64,000 bases of DNA from Sipunculus nudus (GCA_026874595.1 CM049315.1:77053401-77117400), one strand, 5' to 3'; positions 13,150 to 26,246 are shown, numbered from the stretch's first letter. Notes: generated from the letters alone by a model not told the origin. Numbers and translations: made by a program.

Positions 13150-13780
13150 TCTTCGGAGTATTGTTAATTAGAATCCAAGTCTTGGATTGCCATCTGCTCT
13201 TAATGTAAATACTTCTAAATAAAACACACCTCAACTCTCTGATGGCCAAGGGAACACCTTAATTGGGAACCTGATCATTCAATCCATTTATTTGCTGGTG
13301 TTTTCTCCATCAATTACCGTAATGTCATAATCTATTCATCAGTTTTCTTTGGACTTAAGTGCCAGTGGTGTAAATAATTTAGGTTTCAACAGATAATAGC
13401 ATTTGTTTGGGCGAGAATGGCCTTTTGGAGTATTTAGTGGAAACTAGTAACTGTTCTCCAACTTGACAACAAGTGGATAATTCAACCACACAAACTTGAC
13501 ATTGCTTTTTTAATCTGACAACAGCAATTAAAGTGTCATTGATAGCTGAGAAACAAGACAGACGATTTGAATTCCCCTTTCATAAGACATCAATGAATCT
13601 CTCTGGTAAATTTGGCATCACTGTGCGCATGCGCGATGACCGGGTGACCTCTATCTGGGACGATGTGTAACGGATTACGTCATTTACGTAGACCACGTGT
13701 TCCCGTTGTCCGGCGGGATGTTGGTAAGCCATATTATTACATATCCTCAACAGAGTACGTCACTGACAAGGCTATTTCCA
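13150..13780. promoter_or_regulatory. Candidate conserved non-coding block
   Basis: Repeat-free, mixed composition with several homeodomain-type AT cores and an 'acgtagaccacgtg' E-box near 13687-13700. There is no open frame. Composition alone is the evidence. Confidence 0.22.
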
Positions 13781-15039
13781 TGGAGTTCTGACACATGTAA
13801 AAAGTACAAACACCATAATACAAACACTATATTTCATCGGCTGTGTACATTGATGTAAATTATTTAAGATCATAAGAAATGAATTATTCTTATATAAAAA
13901 AAAGTTTATCGTGTTTCAGCAGAAAGATTATATATTCATAATTTAAAATCGCCTTTATATATATTCTATATATGAAACTTAATTGTTCGAAACTTTGCTG
14001 TGATATTTCATAATCGGTAATACCAATTTTCACCATTTTTGCTGTTACATGAAATCTTACAACAAACATTTTAGATACAGGTATAAAATATTACCGCAAT
14101 ATCTTGGGCATCGAAAGTGTAACTTAATGGTATTGGTATGGTCTATGAAACAAAGTATTTTTCATTTCCTTGTGCTAGGGATAAACCTGGTCACAAAATA
14201 TTTAAACAGGAATATGAAATAAAGTAGGATAGTCACACACATAAATTTTGAAATCCTATTTGACAGCTTGTTGTTGAATTACTTTTAAAATGAACAATTG
14301 GAAAAATGATTCGGTTTGGGTTTACGCGGCCTGGATAAAATACTCTTTTCTTGAGTGATCGAAAGTCTTTCTGGATATCTGAATGTGCTTCACAGTGACA
14401 AATTTGCTATATATACAATTACATTATAAGCTTATGTGTGTTACAGTTATAGATAAGAGCTATCAAAAGCAGAGGACTTTGATTACTCCTCGGAAGGTAA
14501 TTATAGCCTTCATATAAACACCATTTCGACCGACTGTTTACGGAAATGAAGTCCCGGTAAATGACGCAGATCTTGTACACCACTTCCAGATGCTAAATTG
14601 AAGCCTGTATCCCAAGTGTCTACAGGCAGAGTCCTATTAACGGATTGACAAATGGATGAAGGACATCGTGAAGGTGGACGATTTCTGCGCTTTCACTTTC
14701 GATAGCACATATTTTACGCCATGCACAAGTTTAACTGTAGAAGAAACAGATAAGCAGATCCAAATAATTTGCAATTTTATCTTTTTAAGTTATGCGGAGC
14801 GATAAAGGCATCATTTAGCAGCTATTAACATTACAAAATATTGAATTTCTGAAGTCTAAAAACAAACTCTATACAGCCAGTATGGATACTTGTATTTATA
14901 TCAACTGATCCTTTTTTGTGCTAATCTCCTATCTAGCTCTTTCCACAGTATCATATTTATTTCAGATAGTTTTTTTTAAATTTTTGCCCTTGAACTCATC
15001 ACGATCTATTCAAGATCTGTAACTAATAAAAGAACTAAT
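13781..15039. other. Non-coding AT-rich stretch
   Basis: No gene, repeat or RNA recognised. Confidence 0.6.
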
Positions 15040-15330
15040 AAAAGCGCCCCACCGAACGTTCATTAAGAACCTGTGTAATCAGATTAATTACAGAGCGAAA
15101 TAGGGCGCCGGAAAACTTGTGGATATTATCTGATGTTTTGAGTATGCCGGCATGTCATCTGCTCACAGAATCAATATTTCGGCTTGGTGATTAGATCCGG
15201 GTAATATTTGCTGTCACCAAGGGTCACATTAATTTTTTGTCAAATACTCTGTCCTTTTATTGATCTTCCAGTAAAAGCCAATTAACCGTGCGCGGCGCTG
15301 TTTAGGCCAACATACCTTGTGCCTTCAGAA
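15040..15330. promoter_or_regulatory. Candidate homeodomain enhancer with P3 dimer site
   Basis: Contains TAATCAGATTA at 15076-15086, an exact match to the paired-class homeodomain dimer consensus TAATYNRATTA (P3 site). It overlaps an ATTAATTA core at 15083-15090. Further homeodomain-type cores and a GC-rich 'ccgtgcgcggcgctg' follow within 250 bp. There are no coding frames. The motif is seen directly; enhancer activity is inference. Confidence 0.35.
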
Positions 15331-15738
15331 CTCGTCTGTTGGAAACTTTACGGTACCGCGGAGAGTCTATAGGATCACCAGGCAGCTCTTTATCAAAGGA
15401 GACAGAAAACATACGGATATCTTGACGTAAATTCCAGGACATAAAAACATGCCGGCCAACATGATATTTGAACTAATTTTAAGATAACCATAATGCGCCA
15501 TATGAGAACAAAAAATCTATAATTAAACCTAGTTATCTTTCTTTTAGTAAATTAATTATTCAAGATACAGTTGATTGGATCTTATGACATTACCTAATAT
15601 TTAAAACATGAGTCCACTGCAATGGTACCCACTGATATAAAGTTTGTGTACACATTGTATAAGATACTGAATCCAAGACATCTGTATCCAATCTGAGACT
15701 GATGTCCGGTACCGCCAAGCCTGGCAGTGACTTTGTCA

Positions 15739-15808
15739 GCCCTCTGTCTACGATTCTAGGGAATAATTTAATGTATACGGTAATTATAATAATAATAATA
15801 AAAATAAA

Positions 15809-15846
<38 letters not shown>

Positions 15847-15992
15847 CATCATATATTTACACAGGGTGACACGTGCCCTCTGTCTACGATTCTAGGGAAT
15901 AATTTAATGTATATGGTAATTATAATAATAATAAAAATAAGAATAATATTTTTATTATTATTATTTTCATATATTTACACAGGGTGACACGT
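15739..15992 (+). repeat. Two-copy tandem duplication containing (TAA)n/(TTA)n hairpin
   Basis: Unit 1 (15739-15874, 136 bp) and unit 2 (15875-15992, 118 bp) share 'gccctctgtctacgattcta' at the start and 'tttacacagggtgacacgt' at the end. The only clear differences are a C/T change and the length of the central TAA/TTA tract. Near-identity of the flanks implies a recent duplication. The paired TAA and TTA runs can fold into a long hairpin. Confidence 0.92.
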
Positions 15993-16044
15993 TCAGGCAT
16001 AGCCTTCCGTAGATCTTCCACAAGTGCCTAGTTTAAATATTAAT

Positions 16045-16300
16045 AACTAGAAATCTGCATTCTAAGGAATGCAAGCCTCCGACATGTTTTGCATTCACTT
16101 ATTCCTGAATCCAGATCATGTGTCGGGTCCACATAAAAAACTTATCGATTCTTGCTTGGCCCATTCACGATATGCACTGAAAATTTCATGAAATTGCTCT
16201 TATGGTTGCGAAAGTTTTGTTGTGAACAAGGATAAAAAATCACACATACAAACACACACACGAACGGGGATGAATGCATGTCCTCCTTGCAGAGGCAATA
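16045..16300 (-). mobile_element. Family B element, minus-strand copy
   Basis: Reversed, it reads 'attgcctctgcaaggaggac', 'atgcattcatccccgttcgt', GT-rich, 'gttcacaacaaaac', then 'atgaaattttcagtgcatat'. It ends with the hairpin 'ttgcattccttagaatgcag'. The order of parts is the same as in the copy at 26247. The 88-codon minus-strand frame at 16142-16408 overlaps it and is discarded. Confidence 0.72.
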
Positions 16301-16369
16301 ATGTATTAATGTAATAATTACATGGCATCTGTGTATATCTAGATGACATGCAGCACATTCCCTATTGTG

Positions 16370-17485
16370 CACAGTATCGCGCGACAGCCGGCACGCCGTC
16401 TCCCGCAATGCCTGACGGGCCTTTTTATCGAGATAATAGCCCGTCTATATATTTAACATAATATCTCGCGAAAGCTGGAACGCCCGCTATCTCAGAAAAA
16501 ATACATGAAGCGCCCACTTGTATTGAAATTTCCAAATTCCGTAAAAGCATGCATGAGGTGACGAAAGTTGGTACGCCCACGCCGTCATGCTTGCAGAGAT
16601 AATAATTTAGCCTTCCGTTGTCTATGAGATCTAGTTAACAGGCTCCCTCTGAATGACATCACGCCTTAACCGCAGTGTTTTTATCTAAAATTATAAGATG
16701 CATTTTCCTGAAAACTGGGACACGTACTCCGTAATGCTTGATCTCTAAACTGCAACATTGATTCCGTAAGACTTGATCCTACACCAGAACGCCTACTCAA
16801 TAGAGCTGGATCTCTAGATAAGGACACTCACGGAATAGGAGTTTGTATCTAAACTTAACCGCCCGATCAAGTGATTGACTCGTGCAACAGAACACCAACA
16901 TCGTAATGTTTTAAATTTAAAAGTAAGCCCACTATGGAATAACAGTAGTCTTTTAAAGGCTGGTTTTCAGCTCTGGCTCATTCCCTTTGTGATTCAACTG
17001 CAGAAGAGTGCGCACCCACTCTGAAAGAACCACGTCTCGTTTATTTAATTATGGAAATGTCTGGCTAAACACTGGACGCTCATGAACAGGGTTGGTGTCC
17101 ATTAATGAAATCCCAAAATCCATGATATCAGGTTTTGTTTATAAAGCTTTAACACCCGGCCATAAAAAGCAGGACACACACCCGTATACAACCTTATACC
17201 CACTATCAGGCATGTAGACCACCCATTTTTTAAATAAGAATTAATCATCTGCCCCAAAGTTTACTTAATTTCCAGTAACACTAAATGGCAATTTACAAAC
17301 ATACTGAGAAGTGTGGTTAAAAAGCGCAATACTAATTACAAAAGATCCCGGACCTAAGCATAAATCTCTGTGAAAGATCTGTATAAGACGTGAATCGCTG
17401 TACGCCCACTACACAAGTAAAGCCGAATGCCCACCCTTCCCCATCCCACCATGCACCTGACGCCGTAACCTGCTTGACGCCCACT
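16370..17485. repeat. Decayed minisatellite-like field, ACGCCCACT motif
   Basis: The word ACGCCCACT and close variants recur at least a dozen times, for example near 16468, 16509, 16573, 16721, 16787, 17010, 17402 and 17470. The fuller unit resembles 'ggaacgcccactccgtaatg' followed by 'cttgatctcta'. Spacing is irregular and copies are heavily mutated. I read this as an old tandem repeat eroded by substitution and indels; an alternative is a clustered protein-binding motif. Confidence 0.5.
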
Positions 17486-17629
17486 GCCATTAAACGTGAC
17501 CTTGATCTTCATCGCAATAACTCCACACCATACTCCAAGATATTATTATGAGAGTGCACAGGCGTAAAATAAGTTTCTCTCGTGCCAGTATAGTTAATGG
17601 CGTCCAGGCGGTTCAGGTCAAAGTCAGAT

Positions 17630-18300
17630 TTCCAAGTTTATTCCCCTAAGTTTATCAAATTAGCCTGCGGTAAATTCTTCATGAAGTTATACTGTATGTG
17701 GATCAGTGCGGCTGTTCTCAAACTCAGACGAAGTGAACGTCCAGCGCAAGGAATTAATTAAGAACATTATTAATTTTATCTTCATTATCTGAGGCCGAAC
17801 ATGTCAGTCAATAATGTGCTGTCGTGAGGATTAATGTAACAATATAATTCTGCTTGTGGTGCTGTCATCCATTTAATATTTGTCAACCCTTATATATGTG
17901 GTATATTTGTAGGTTAACGCGCAGACCTATGATGTCAAGTGTTAAAAACAGCTGTGTGCGCAGTATTCTTGGTTTGTTGTCTTTGCGTCAATGAAAATAA
18001 ATGTTCAACATATACAGTTCCACGGAGGTGCGACCGTGAACACCCCGGCTGGGGACCACGCTAACATATTACAGGAACTCGCTGGGGAAATTCGGTGTGG
18101 AAGTTGATCAGCTTGGGTCATGCGTCACTTCTCGGATTCAGAATCTGTTGATGCGGGTGTCTCGGGGTCATCGTGGAAATGAGGGTCCAACTGGTCTTTA
18201 CATATTTAGTCTGTTCGGGGCACGTTCCATGCAGCCTGATATCTAGTTAACTACGACGCTGGGTTAATTAATTTTATTCTAGCGGAAGATAGGATTTGTC
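17630..18300. promoter_or_regulatory. Candidate conserved non-coding block
   Basis: Repeat-free DNA with dense TAATTAA/TTAATTTTA cores around 17750-17790. A GC-richer part follows at 18020-18240, with no reading frame. The composition is typical of long-range regulatory DNA, but no specific evidence is available. Confidence 0.25.
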
Positions 18301-18879
18301 TCGGTGTAAACCGGTATTGATCAGTGATCTTCGGTTCAGTGATCTCCACTCATAGTTGCTCTGGGTCCGGACGTATTCTATTAACCACTATAGAATGAAA
18401 GTGAATTTGTTTGTGCGAGCACACTCTACATGCCGGTGACCAACGACTGTTTATGACCGTCCGTCCCGCCACGGACGACCCCTCCAGGACTTAAGCTGTA
18501 TATAAAGAAAACACTTGTTTGTGTGGTAATGGGTAAACTATACACAGACCGCCGGGGAAATCTGAATTCTTCAGTGAAAACAATAAATTCTTGGATATAT
18601 CTGTTAAAGACATGAAACCGATCGGACACGTCACAATAATTCAGTCAGCGACTAAAAGATGTGAATCTATGTGCTAAATTTACATGCAGATCACCAGTGT
18701 TAAAGTCAGCCAAATATTCATTTACGTTATCCGTAGAATTTAAGTGATTTTTGACTGACTCTGCGTACAAATTGATGAACTGTGAGTAATTCCTGATAAA
18801 ACAAAGTTCTTATGTTTTATGACCTTGTTCACAGGGTGAACACGTGTGCATTTCCAGATTCAGATGGATAATTTCACAT

Positions 18880-19710
18880 ATTGCTTGTCACTCAGAGATA
18901 AGACACATCCAGGCTGTACACACGTGTGTCGCCCGTCAAGAAAAGAAGCGAAACCCAGACTGAATACCTGTACATCTATATCGTGCGTCACTCAAAGACA
19001 AGCCACCCAAAATAGCCGTTTATCCGTCACTCAAAGATTAGTTTAATTATTCCAGAATACTCGTGCATCGTCCTTCGACAAGTCATACATACCGTGGCTG
19101 TCATTTTGTTTGCGAGGGTTTCATATTTGCGATATTCATGATAGGGAATACGATCTCCCATTTTCGCAGGCAAGTTGAAAGTTAAGAGATTGATATTAAG
19201 AATAATTATAACTCTTGTATGTTTAAAGACTGTTGTTATAAATTATATCAGATCTTACTAATTATCTTTAAATTGATAAAAAACTATTCTGCTCGGTGGA
19301 TATTCGTTTGCGTCCACGTAACTAGTTAAGATTTTGCGTATATAATATTTAATATAATTAATTTATGTTACAATACTGTTCTACTGTGTGGGTCTTTTTT
19401 ATGGTGAGATCGCGTAAAATTGGAACCACTGTGAAACACTGAATAACTGAAAATCGCGAAATTGTATCCCCGCGAATATGAAGCCATGTACAGTATTCAA
19501 TCGGAATACTCGTGTGTAACCCGTCCCTCAAACCTGAATCAAAGTTCTTGTGTATATCCCGTCAGAGGAGGTAAGCTTAAATGTCTGCATGTGAGTACTA
19601 TCGGTTTCCAGTTACTCAAAGACAAAACGGAATGAGTTAGAGACCCCATGAGCTCAAAGACAGAACAAACGGAGTCTTGAGTCCCTGTGTATTCCCCGTC
19701 CCTGGTTCAA
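18880..19710. repeat. Decayed minisatellite-like field, TCACTCAAAGACAAG motif, split by an insertion
   Basis: Variants of 'cccgtcactcaaagacaag', often preceded by 'tactcgtgtgta', recur near 18887, 18985, 19023, 19052, 19500, 19552, 19612, 19652 and 19690. The field is interrupted by a family C element at 19092-19493. Units are about 45-60 bp and strongly diverged. The 66-codon frame at 18846-19046 runs through it and is not a gene. Confidence 0.5.
19092..19493. mobile_element. Family C short inverted-repeat element, copy 1
   Basis: The left end reads 'ccgtggctgtcattttgttt' followed by 'gcgaggg'. The reverse complement of the right end reads 'ctgtacatggcttcatattc' followed by 'gcgggg'. Both then have a TTTCGCGAT-like core. 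TA dinucleotides flank both ends (19090-19091 and 19494-19495), as expected for Tc1/mariner-type insertion. The body of about 400 bp is non-coding, so it is non-autonomous. Confidence 0.65.
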
Positions 19711-21533
19711 ACTTTTTTCAAAACTCGACTCAAATGAAAATGCCAAGATTTCTGTTACCAGGGACACTCGTTAAAACTTAAAACCGTACATACTGGAAGG
19801 GCGAGCCTTTTGTAAAGTGGGAGTTTGCACGCGACGGTTTCATATCCTTTTACCCTTAGTGCTGACCGGAGCAGTTCTGATATATTGACCCACGACCCAC
19901 CCAACTGAGCGGGGCACCACTCCTTACCCTTTAGCACGTATCTGTCTACACCGGAAATTGAAATAATGAATTTCTCTTTCAGTGTATTGCATTATGTAAA
20001 AAATGCTATTTGACCTGTTAAAATGGGCAAAGTTTATCTTGATAAACCATGGCCTGAAACTTGTATAGACATTGCAACTCATCTCGTGGCATATTTTGTC
20101 AGGAGTATAAAAAAACTGAGAAAAACAAAAGAAATATCAAACCATGCTTGTAATTTGTATGCATTTGAAGAGCACTTATATATATATATCAGCAAACAGC
20201 ACACAACATCAGAAGATCGTATGGGCAACAGCAGAAAAAAATTCCATAAATATACATACAACACTGGCTTGAAATGTATTCAATTATTTGCCGGACAGTT
20301 CTGGCTAACAAGACAATTTCTCATTTTGTCGTAGAAAAAAAATGTTGGCGGCTGAAGCCAGCGATTCCTTTGCAGGAAATAAAAGACAAAAACTAATGAG
20401 TTTTGGCTATCTCCCTGCAGGATTAGACGATGTTTATGCGATGTCTAGACCAGGCCTCAGCGAGGGAGTGAGTCCAAGAGGTAAGATCAATTGTCTTAGG
20501 AATGAAGCCGTGTTCATGCGTGGTTCAATATACTCGCACGGGCCACTCCGTCTTGCGGGAGAAATGAGCGTTTACAAAGAGGGTATTTTGAATGGTCATA
20601 TTTAAAGAAACTGTCCTTAACGCCTGACCGGCAAACAAATCAACTAACGATGCTTGTCTGTTGTGTGTCTGTATATTTTGGTCTATGATGAATGAATGTG
20701 TCACATTGGAAGAAATAGAATTTCCAATACAAGGTAATAAAATCGAACCCAAGGGAATCATGCACAAATTTAAATCTAGAGGGATGGTGCGTACTATAAT
20801 GCTATGGAAAGCGTAGTGGAAGGATTTTAAAGTCAAATTCTATGATATAAAATGAAATTCAAGAGCCCGGTCGATTTAAATTATTACCCAAGGGATGGTG
20901 CCTCTTAAGAATGCCGTGGCAAGCCGCTGTAGTTACTGATGTATTCTTGGTAAGATAAAACTGCCTAGAACTAGTGAAGTTATTAGGTATAATCTATGCA
21001 AAACACCCGACGATAAAGTCACGTTCGAAACCGAACATTGCTATTATGATAAGATATGACATCCCCTGGCCCTTTTAACGTCGTACCACAAAGTTTCGTA
21101 ATCATCCTGAGAAATTATCCAAAGGAAACAAAACACGGATGACGACATAACCTCTTTGATGAAAGTGAAAGGAAAACAGACAAATTTTAACTAATGGGAA
21201 TAAAGGAAATAAAAGCGTAAATTGCAAATGATACCAAACGAGTAAACATGTCTTTACTATCTGAAATCAACGATATTTTAAGCTTAAGAATATAAAAAAA
21301 CAGACTCACTGAAGGTAAGGAGAGAATTAAACGTGCATTGCACAGACCTGACGGGAGTGACTTGTACGAGAGGTGACATGCAGAAGGGTAGCGAGGGTCA
21401 GGACGCCAGTAGACGATGAATAATGACTAACGAGTCCTTTTACTCCAGATGTCGTGACAGGTGACATGCGAGACAAGAAAATGTGAAAAGAATCAAGGGC
21501 GAGTCCGCCTTGCCTCGGGAGGACCCGGCTCTA
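19711..21533. other. Non-coding stretch
   Basis: There are several frames of 60-103 codons on both strands between 19755 and 20836. They overlap each other and contain no recognisable domain, so I do not call any as genes. Confidence 0.5.
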
Positions 21534-21725
21534 ACTGTAGTTATCATTAATATATTATCCCCTGATACTCGGCGGTTATGGGCAGCGTCTCCTTCAATCA
21601 AATTAGCTGATCACCAGCCAGAAACGCAGCTTAAGGGAGAATCCACGGTCTTAGCCTAATCTGGCCATAGGAATATCTAATTAATCACCGTAGATCCCTA
21701 ATCCCTGTAAGCAATGAGTCAACTA
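21534..21725. promoter_or_regulatory. Candidate conserved non-coding block
   Basis: Mixed composition with homeodomain-type cores, including TAATTAATCA near 21678, no repeats and no frame. Composition-based guess. Confidence 0.22.
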
Positions 21726-23643
21726 TACTCTGTATGGTATTGTTCATTACTGGATTATACAACTTACTGGTAATTGCCAGCACCTATGTTGTAATAACAT
21801 ATTTAACGCAGGTTGTTTTGTTTAATACATCACCTTGTAGAATACCTTTGTCCTTTTTCGTTTATAAGATAAAATACGATAAGATAACATTTATTAGCCT
21901 TCAGTTCCAGGAATTAATTTGTTGTTGACATACAATTCATTACATAAAAATATATAAATACATAAAAATAACACAGAACGTGTTTGACTATAGTAAATGC
22001 GTTAAATAAAAATTTCCTCATTTCGATTTCGATTAATTGAGACGATGAACGCGGGAGTAATATTGAACAGGATATGCATTTACGTTTACTATTAAACATA
22101 AACCTAATTAAGGCCATTCCTGAAAATTGACAGCATAACGATTAATCAACCAATGTATGGGTCTGAGTTGAGAGTTGTACGCGTATTAATTTCGCTCTGG
22201 AAGGCTCAAAATGACCAAATTTCTCTCAAAATAATGATACTCGAGCATACTTTTTTATCAATCTTTTTTAGAACAGTTTTTTATAGAACAGTTATTTTTT
22301 ATTTCTACGATATATAAAAAAAAGAAAATAACAGACTGTAATCCGATATTCCTCTTTTAATGTGTTTAGAATATGATATAATTTGTAGCCATCTGTTTTT
22401 TTGTTTTATATACTTCGATTTTTTGTTTTATTTTGAATGTTGCATGTATATTTCTTGTGGTATTTTCTACAGCAGTGCTTTCTTCGAATCTATTTGCTGT
22501 GTATTTGACACCATCAAGTTCGTAGTAACGCTTACACGTAACTAGATAGCAGTGAGAGACTGCATATATACCTCCTCAACGAATTTGATCAAACATGCGG
22601 TTTTGTGAAACCGAAATATAAATGCAGACACACAGGAATGTATTTTGAGTTTCACAAACCCGATGACTTTATCACTTATCAGCTCTATATACCCGCCAGG
22701 ACAAGGTGGCTCCTAATACCAATCAATGACTCGCCCTCGCCGGGGCAAAAGATTTGCCCTTTCTTGCGATAGTGAAGAATCAACAAAACACATTATGGTC
22801 AGCCAGTGTATTCATAATATGAGATTAAATTTGGTAACAGACAAACTAACCAGTTTACCAACCAACCAAAACATGATACCTCCTGATATAATAAAAAGGT
22901 GGACATATAGGTGATTAAAAATGAGGTTCATCTTAACAGAGGTAAGGTCAAAAAGCACGAATACAAATTCAGCCGAATTTTAACATTTTGTTTCTGATGA
23001 GTCTGCCAAAAAGCCGTTCATCAAAGTCAAGTTGTCCACACCAATCGCTGTGTTACGTTATTCAACCATCTCTGTCGACACAGACTATGAATACAACAAT
23101 ATTAAAGGCCTGGCCTAACCCCAATGTTTTAAAGACATGCCACGAGACACCAGCAAACTTAGGGGTCGCCACCTTATTTACACCGGATCGTCATCTGTGA
23201 AAAACGGCGGTGAACGTATGTCTGTTAAAGAGGGATGTCGTCGTTTAATAGTTGTTTAAGTTCGCGATTGATGCCTAAACGTTGATATATGCTGCCGGCA
23301 AGGCACTTTTGGACATTGTATAAAAGTTTTATCTATTTAGGTTAACTTTGAGATTACAAAAGGTCGTGATAACTCAAAATATATGATGAATTGAAGCATC
23401 AGCAATGGACGCCTCCGTACAACAGGAATATAATAAAAAAAACCTGAGGAGAGTGATAGCATCTGGCAGTATATCAGGTGACAAGATTGATTCTTATGGA
23501 ATCTTAATTCTTTTTGCAGTCTACTTCCTTCTGGATCCTGCATGTAAAGTATTATGTGCGCAGGTGGGTTAATCAGTTCTATAGGTTATAAGCATAAAGT
23601 AAATGCATAAGACTTTTATCACATCATGTAATATTATATTTTA
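21726..23643. other. Non-coding AT-rich stretch
   Basis: No gene seen. The T-rich open frames near 21734 and 22360 are composition artefacts. Confidence 0.6.
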
Positions 23644-23806
23644 GTGTAGGTTTGGTGTGATAGCTTCTGATTGGACCGCGTTTCTCTAGTTAGGATGTAC
23701 GTTTTCTTGGGGAACCGACCATGGTTTGAAGACTCGATATTTAATGGGTGAACCCAAATGGTTTGTCTCGATGATGTAAACCAAAAATAAATAAATAAAT
23801 AAAATG
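23644..23806 (+). repeat. Possible retroposon 3' end with (AAAT)n tail
   Basis: Less AT-rich text ('ggggaaccgaccatggtttg', 'gggtgaacccaaatggtttg') ends abruptly in five AAAT-type units at about 23784-23805. Short simple-repeat tails are typical of SINE and LINE insertions. There is only one copy here, so the call is weak. Confidence 0.35.
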
Positions 23807-26246
23807 TTTTGTTTTTTGTTTTTTTTAGTATTGACTATTTCTGTAATTACGATATCACCATTAACTGTCGCTATATCAATTTCCTGTACAAGTAAAAAGC
23901 AAATCGGGAAATCATTGAATGCGAAATATTACTTAAAGCTGACATAAATCTACTTATGAGAGTTCAAGACTTGGATTAAATTTTTGGCTCTGAAGAAAGA
24001 TAATTTTTCACGATGAACTGGCTGGGCTTAAGATTACAACATATAATTAAATGATAAGATACGCCGTTGAAAAGATATTGTTCAAAATTATTAAGAAAAT
24101 AAGAGCTTCATGAAAAACCCTGGCTCCACTCCTTCTGTTTCAAATAATTTTTTGAAATACTGATATAGTAACCACACAAAAAAAAACCCATATCACTTCA
24201 AAGCGTTTGCCATATTCCGATAAGAGATTTAAAGTCCACTTGTATTGATGCATGTTCACCAATGTTTTTGGTCTACGGAGTTTTTTTTTGTCAAGCCGGC
24301 CCGTAACCCAATTGAATAAATGTACGTCGGTACATGAATATACACAGCATAACGTCAGGTTTTGGCGGCCATGTCTTTATTATATAGCAGATTGCACTGG
24401 CATGGGGCCCCATCTTACATTACTCCACAAGACTTAAGTTCTTTGGAAATTTCCCTTGGGACTTCGATGGGTTCTCTGAAATCTAAACCCGACTGTCCGT
24501 CCTACTCTGCCATCCGTTTCCGCTTAACTTATAACCCATAAAGGAGCGGGGGCCGACCTTAAGATAAGTCTTGTCACGGATCCCACCAAGTGATTCTGCT
24601 CTGCATTTTTTGCTTTATTGCCACAAAATATAGATGACTACAAGAAAAAACAAACTAATATAAAAACTGCCAATATCTACGACCGTGTTGTACATTTTCG
24701 AATCTAACTTCCCTTGACGACTTCATTTTTCTAATAGCCTGGCACGGATTTCAACTTGCGCGCAGGTTCAAGACTCTTATCAACCTGCCTTATATAAAGG
24801 GTTGTCTTTTTAGGGAGTTACGGGTAAGGGAATTTTTTTTCTTTTTCTCTTTGTGTTTTTTTATGGAGTATAAATGGTCTCGAGTCACTTCATACTTTAG
24901 TATAGAAGATTCTGTGTTGGAGACTAAATATATTAGCTAACTATTCACTTTCTGCATTATTGGTGGAGCTGATAGGAGGTTTTATGAAGTGACACCTCAT
25001 GCCATATTTATGTCTGATTTTCCTTCCATAAAGGTTTAAGCTGATGGGGCAGGAGGGTTTAGTTTTCCATAAATAGTCACTGTTCAATGCCCACAATGAC
25101 ACATGAAAAAATTAGCCACACATTCTGCTTGTGTATATTGTGATGAGGGTTACACTTCGAGGATGCCGCCCGTTCCTTATCCCAATCATCAATGTTCAAC
25201 CCAGCTTTCCTATTAAATGGATAAATGAATATAAAGACTCTTGTGTCAGCAAGGTTTTACAGCTATCCGTGACAAACTGTACCCGTGTCATCCGGCTACC
25301 GGCGTACTTCATCATGCCGTATGTAGTGTATTATAAGGTCGTTCTGTAAATGTTAATACCGCTATCAATACGAAACATAGGGCACTACACGGGTTCAAAT
25401 AAGCCACGTTAATCTGCGCTCGCTCACCGTATTTTATACGCTCTGTATGTAAAAATCTATATTATTTCATTGTCTCGTTTGATTAACGAGTCCTATACGG
25501 CCCGTTTTTAAATCACAGTGTCCGAACACAGTTGATAATAGCTTGTATGAAACGGTTATTAGGTTTTCATTAGATTCGCTCCGTCTGATGTAACTAGTTA
25601 AGGGGTAGATAAAGCTAGTGTCAAATGTCATCAATATACTTATACCCGGTAGCGCTATATTGCTCTTACTGAAAAACTAACTTGATTCACGGTTTTGGAA
25701 TCTATTCAAAACACGACAGAATATGTCTTTACGGTTTCCTACATTAATCTTTATATTTGTAAATATATCGTATTACCAGTGGCATGTCCGGGGAAATATT
25801 ACATTTAAGAGACAATTGACTTGAAAATGGTCCATAGACAAAGTAACTGGTAGCCTTATCAAACGTTTAGATGTATCTTTATGTATTACATAAAAGCAAC
25901 CAAGAGAACTTGTGTTTAGTTTCAGCTGCTTATTTTTGCGAGTCCCGCAAAACGAAACAAAGAGAGTGTCAACAGATATAAGCTTACCCATACACATAAG
26001 CGGTAACTACTTTGTAGCGTGACAATACCCGCGGATAATTTGAAAACAACAGCATCCCGGGCGGAGAGCAGTAGCAGTAGAGGAGAGACAGTAACCATAG
26101 TAATAAAGGCAGCCTCCTCGGGATGACGGCTAATTCTCATTTATCACGAGGAGAAGAAGAACAGAATGTAAGCAGAAGGTCCGGCAATGAAGGAGTACAT
26201 TGAGGAACACTGACATCAATGGCATTATCCACATTGTGAAGTGTAG
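23807..26246. other. Non-coding stretch
   Basis: No gene recognised. Frames of 60-75 codons on both strands have no recognisable content. Confidence 0.55.
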
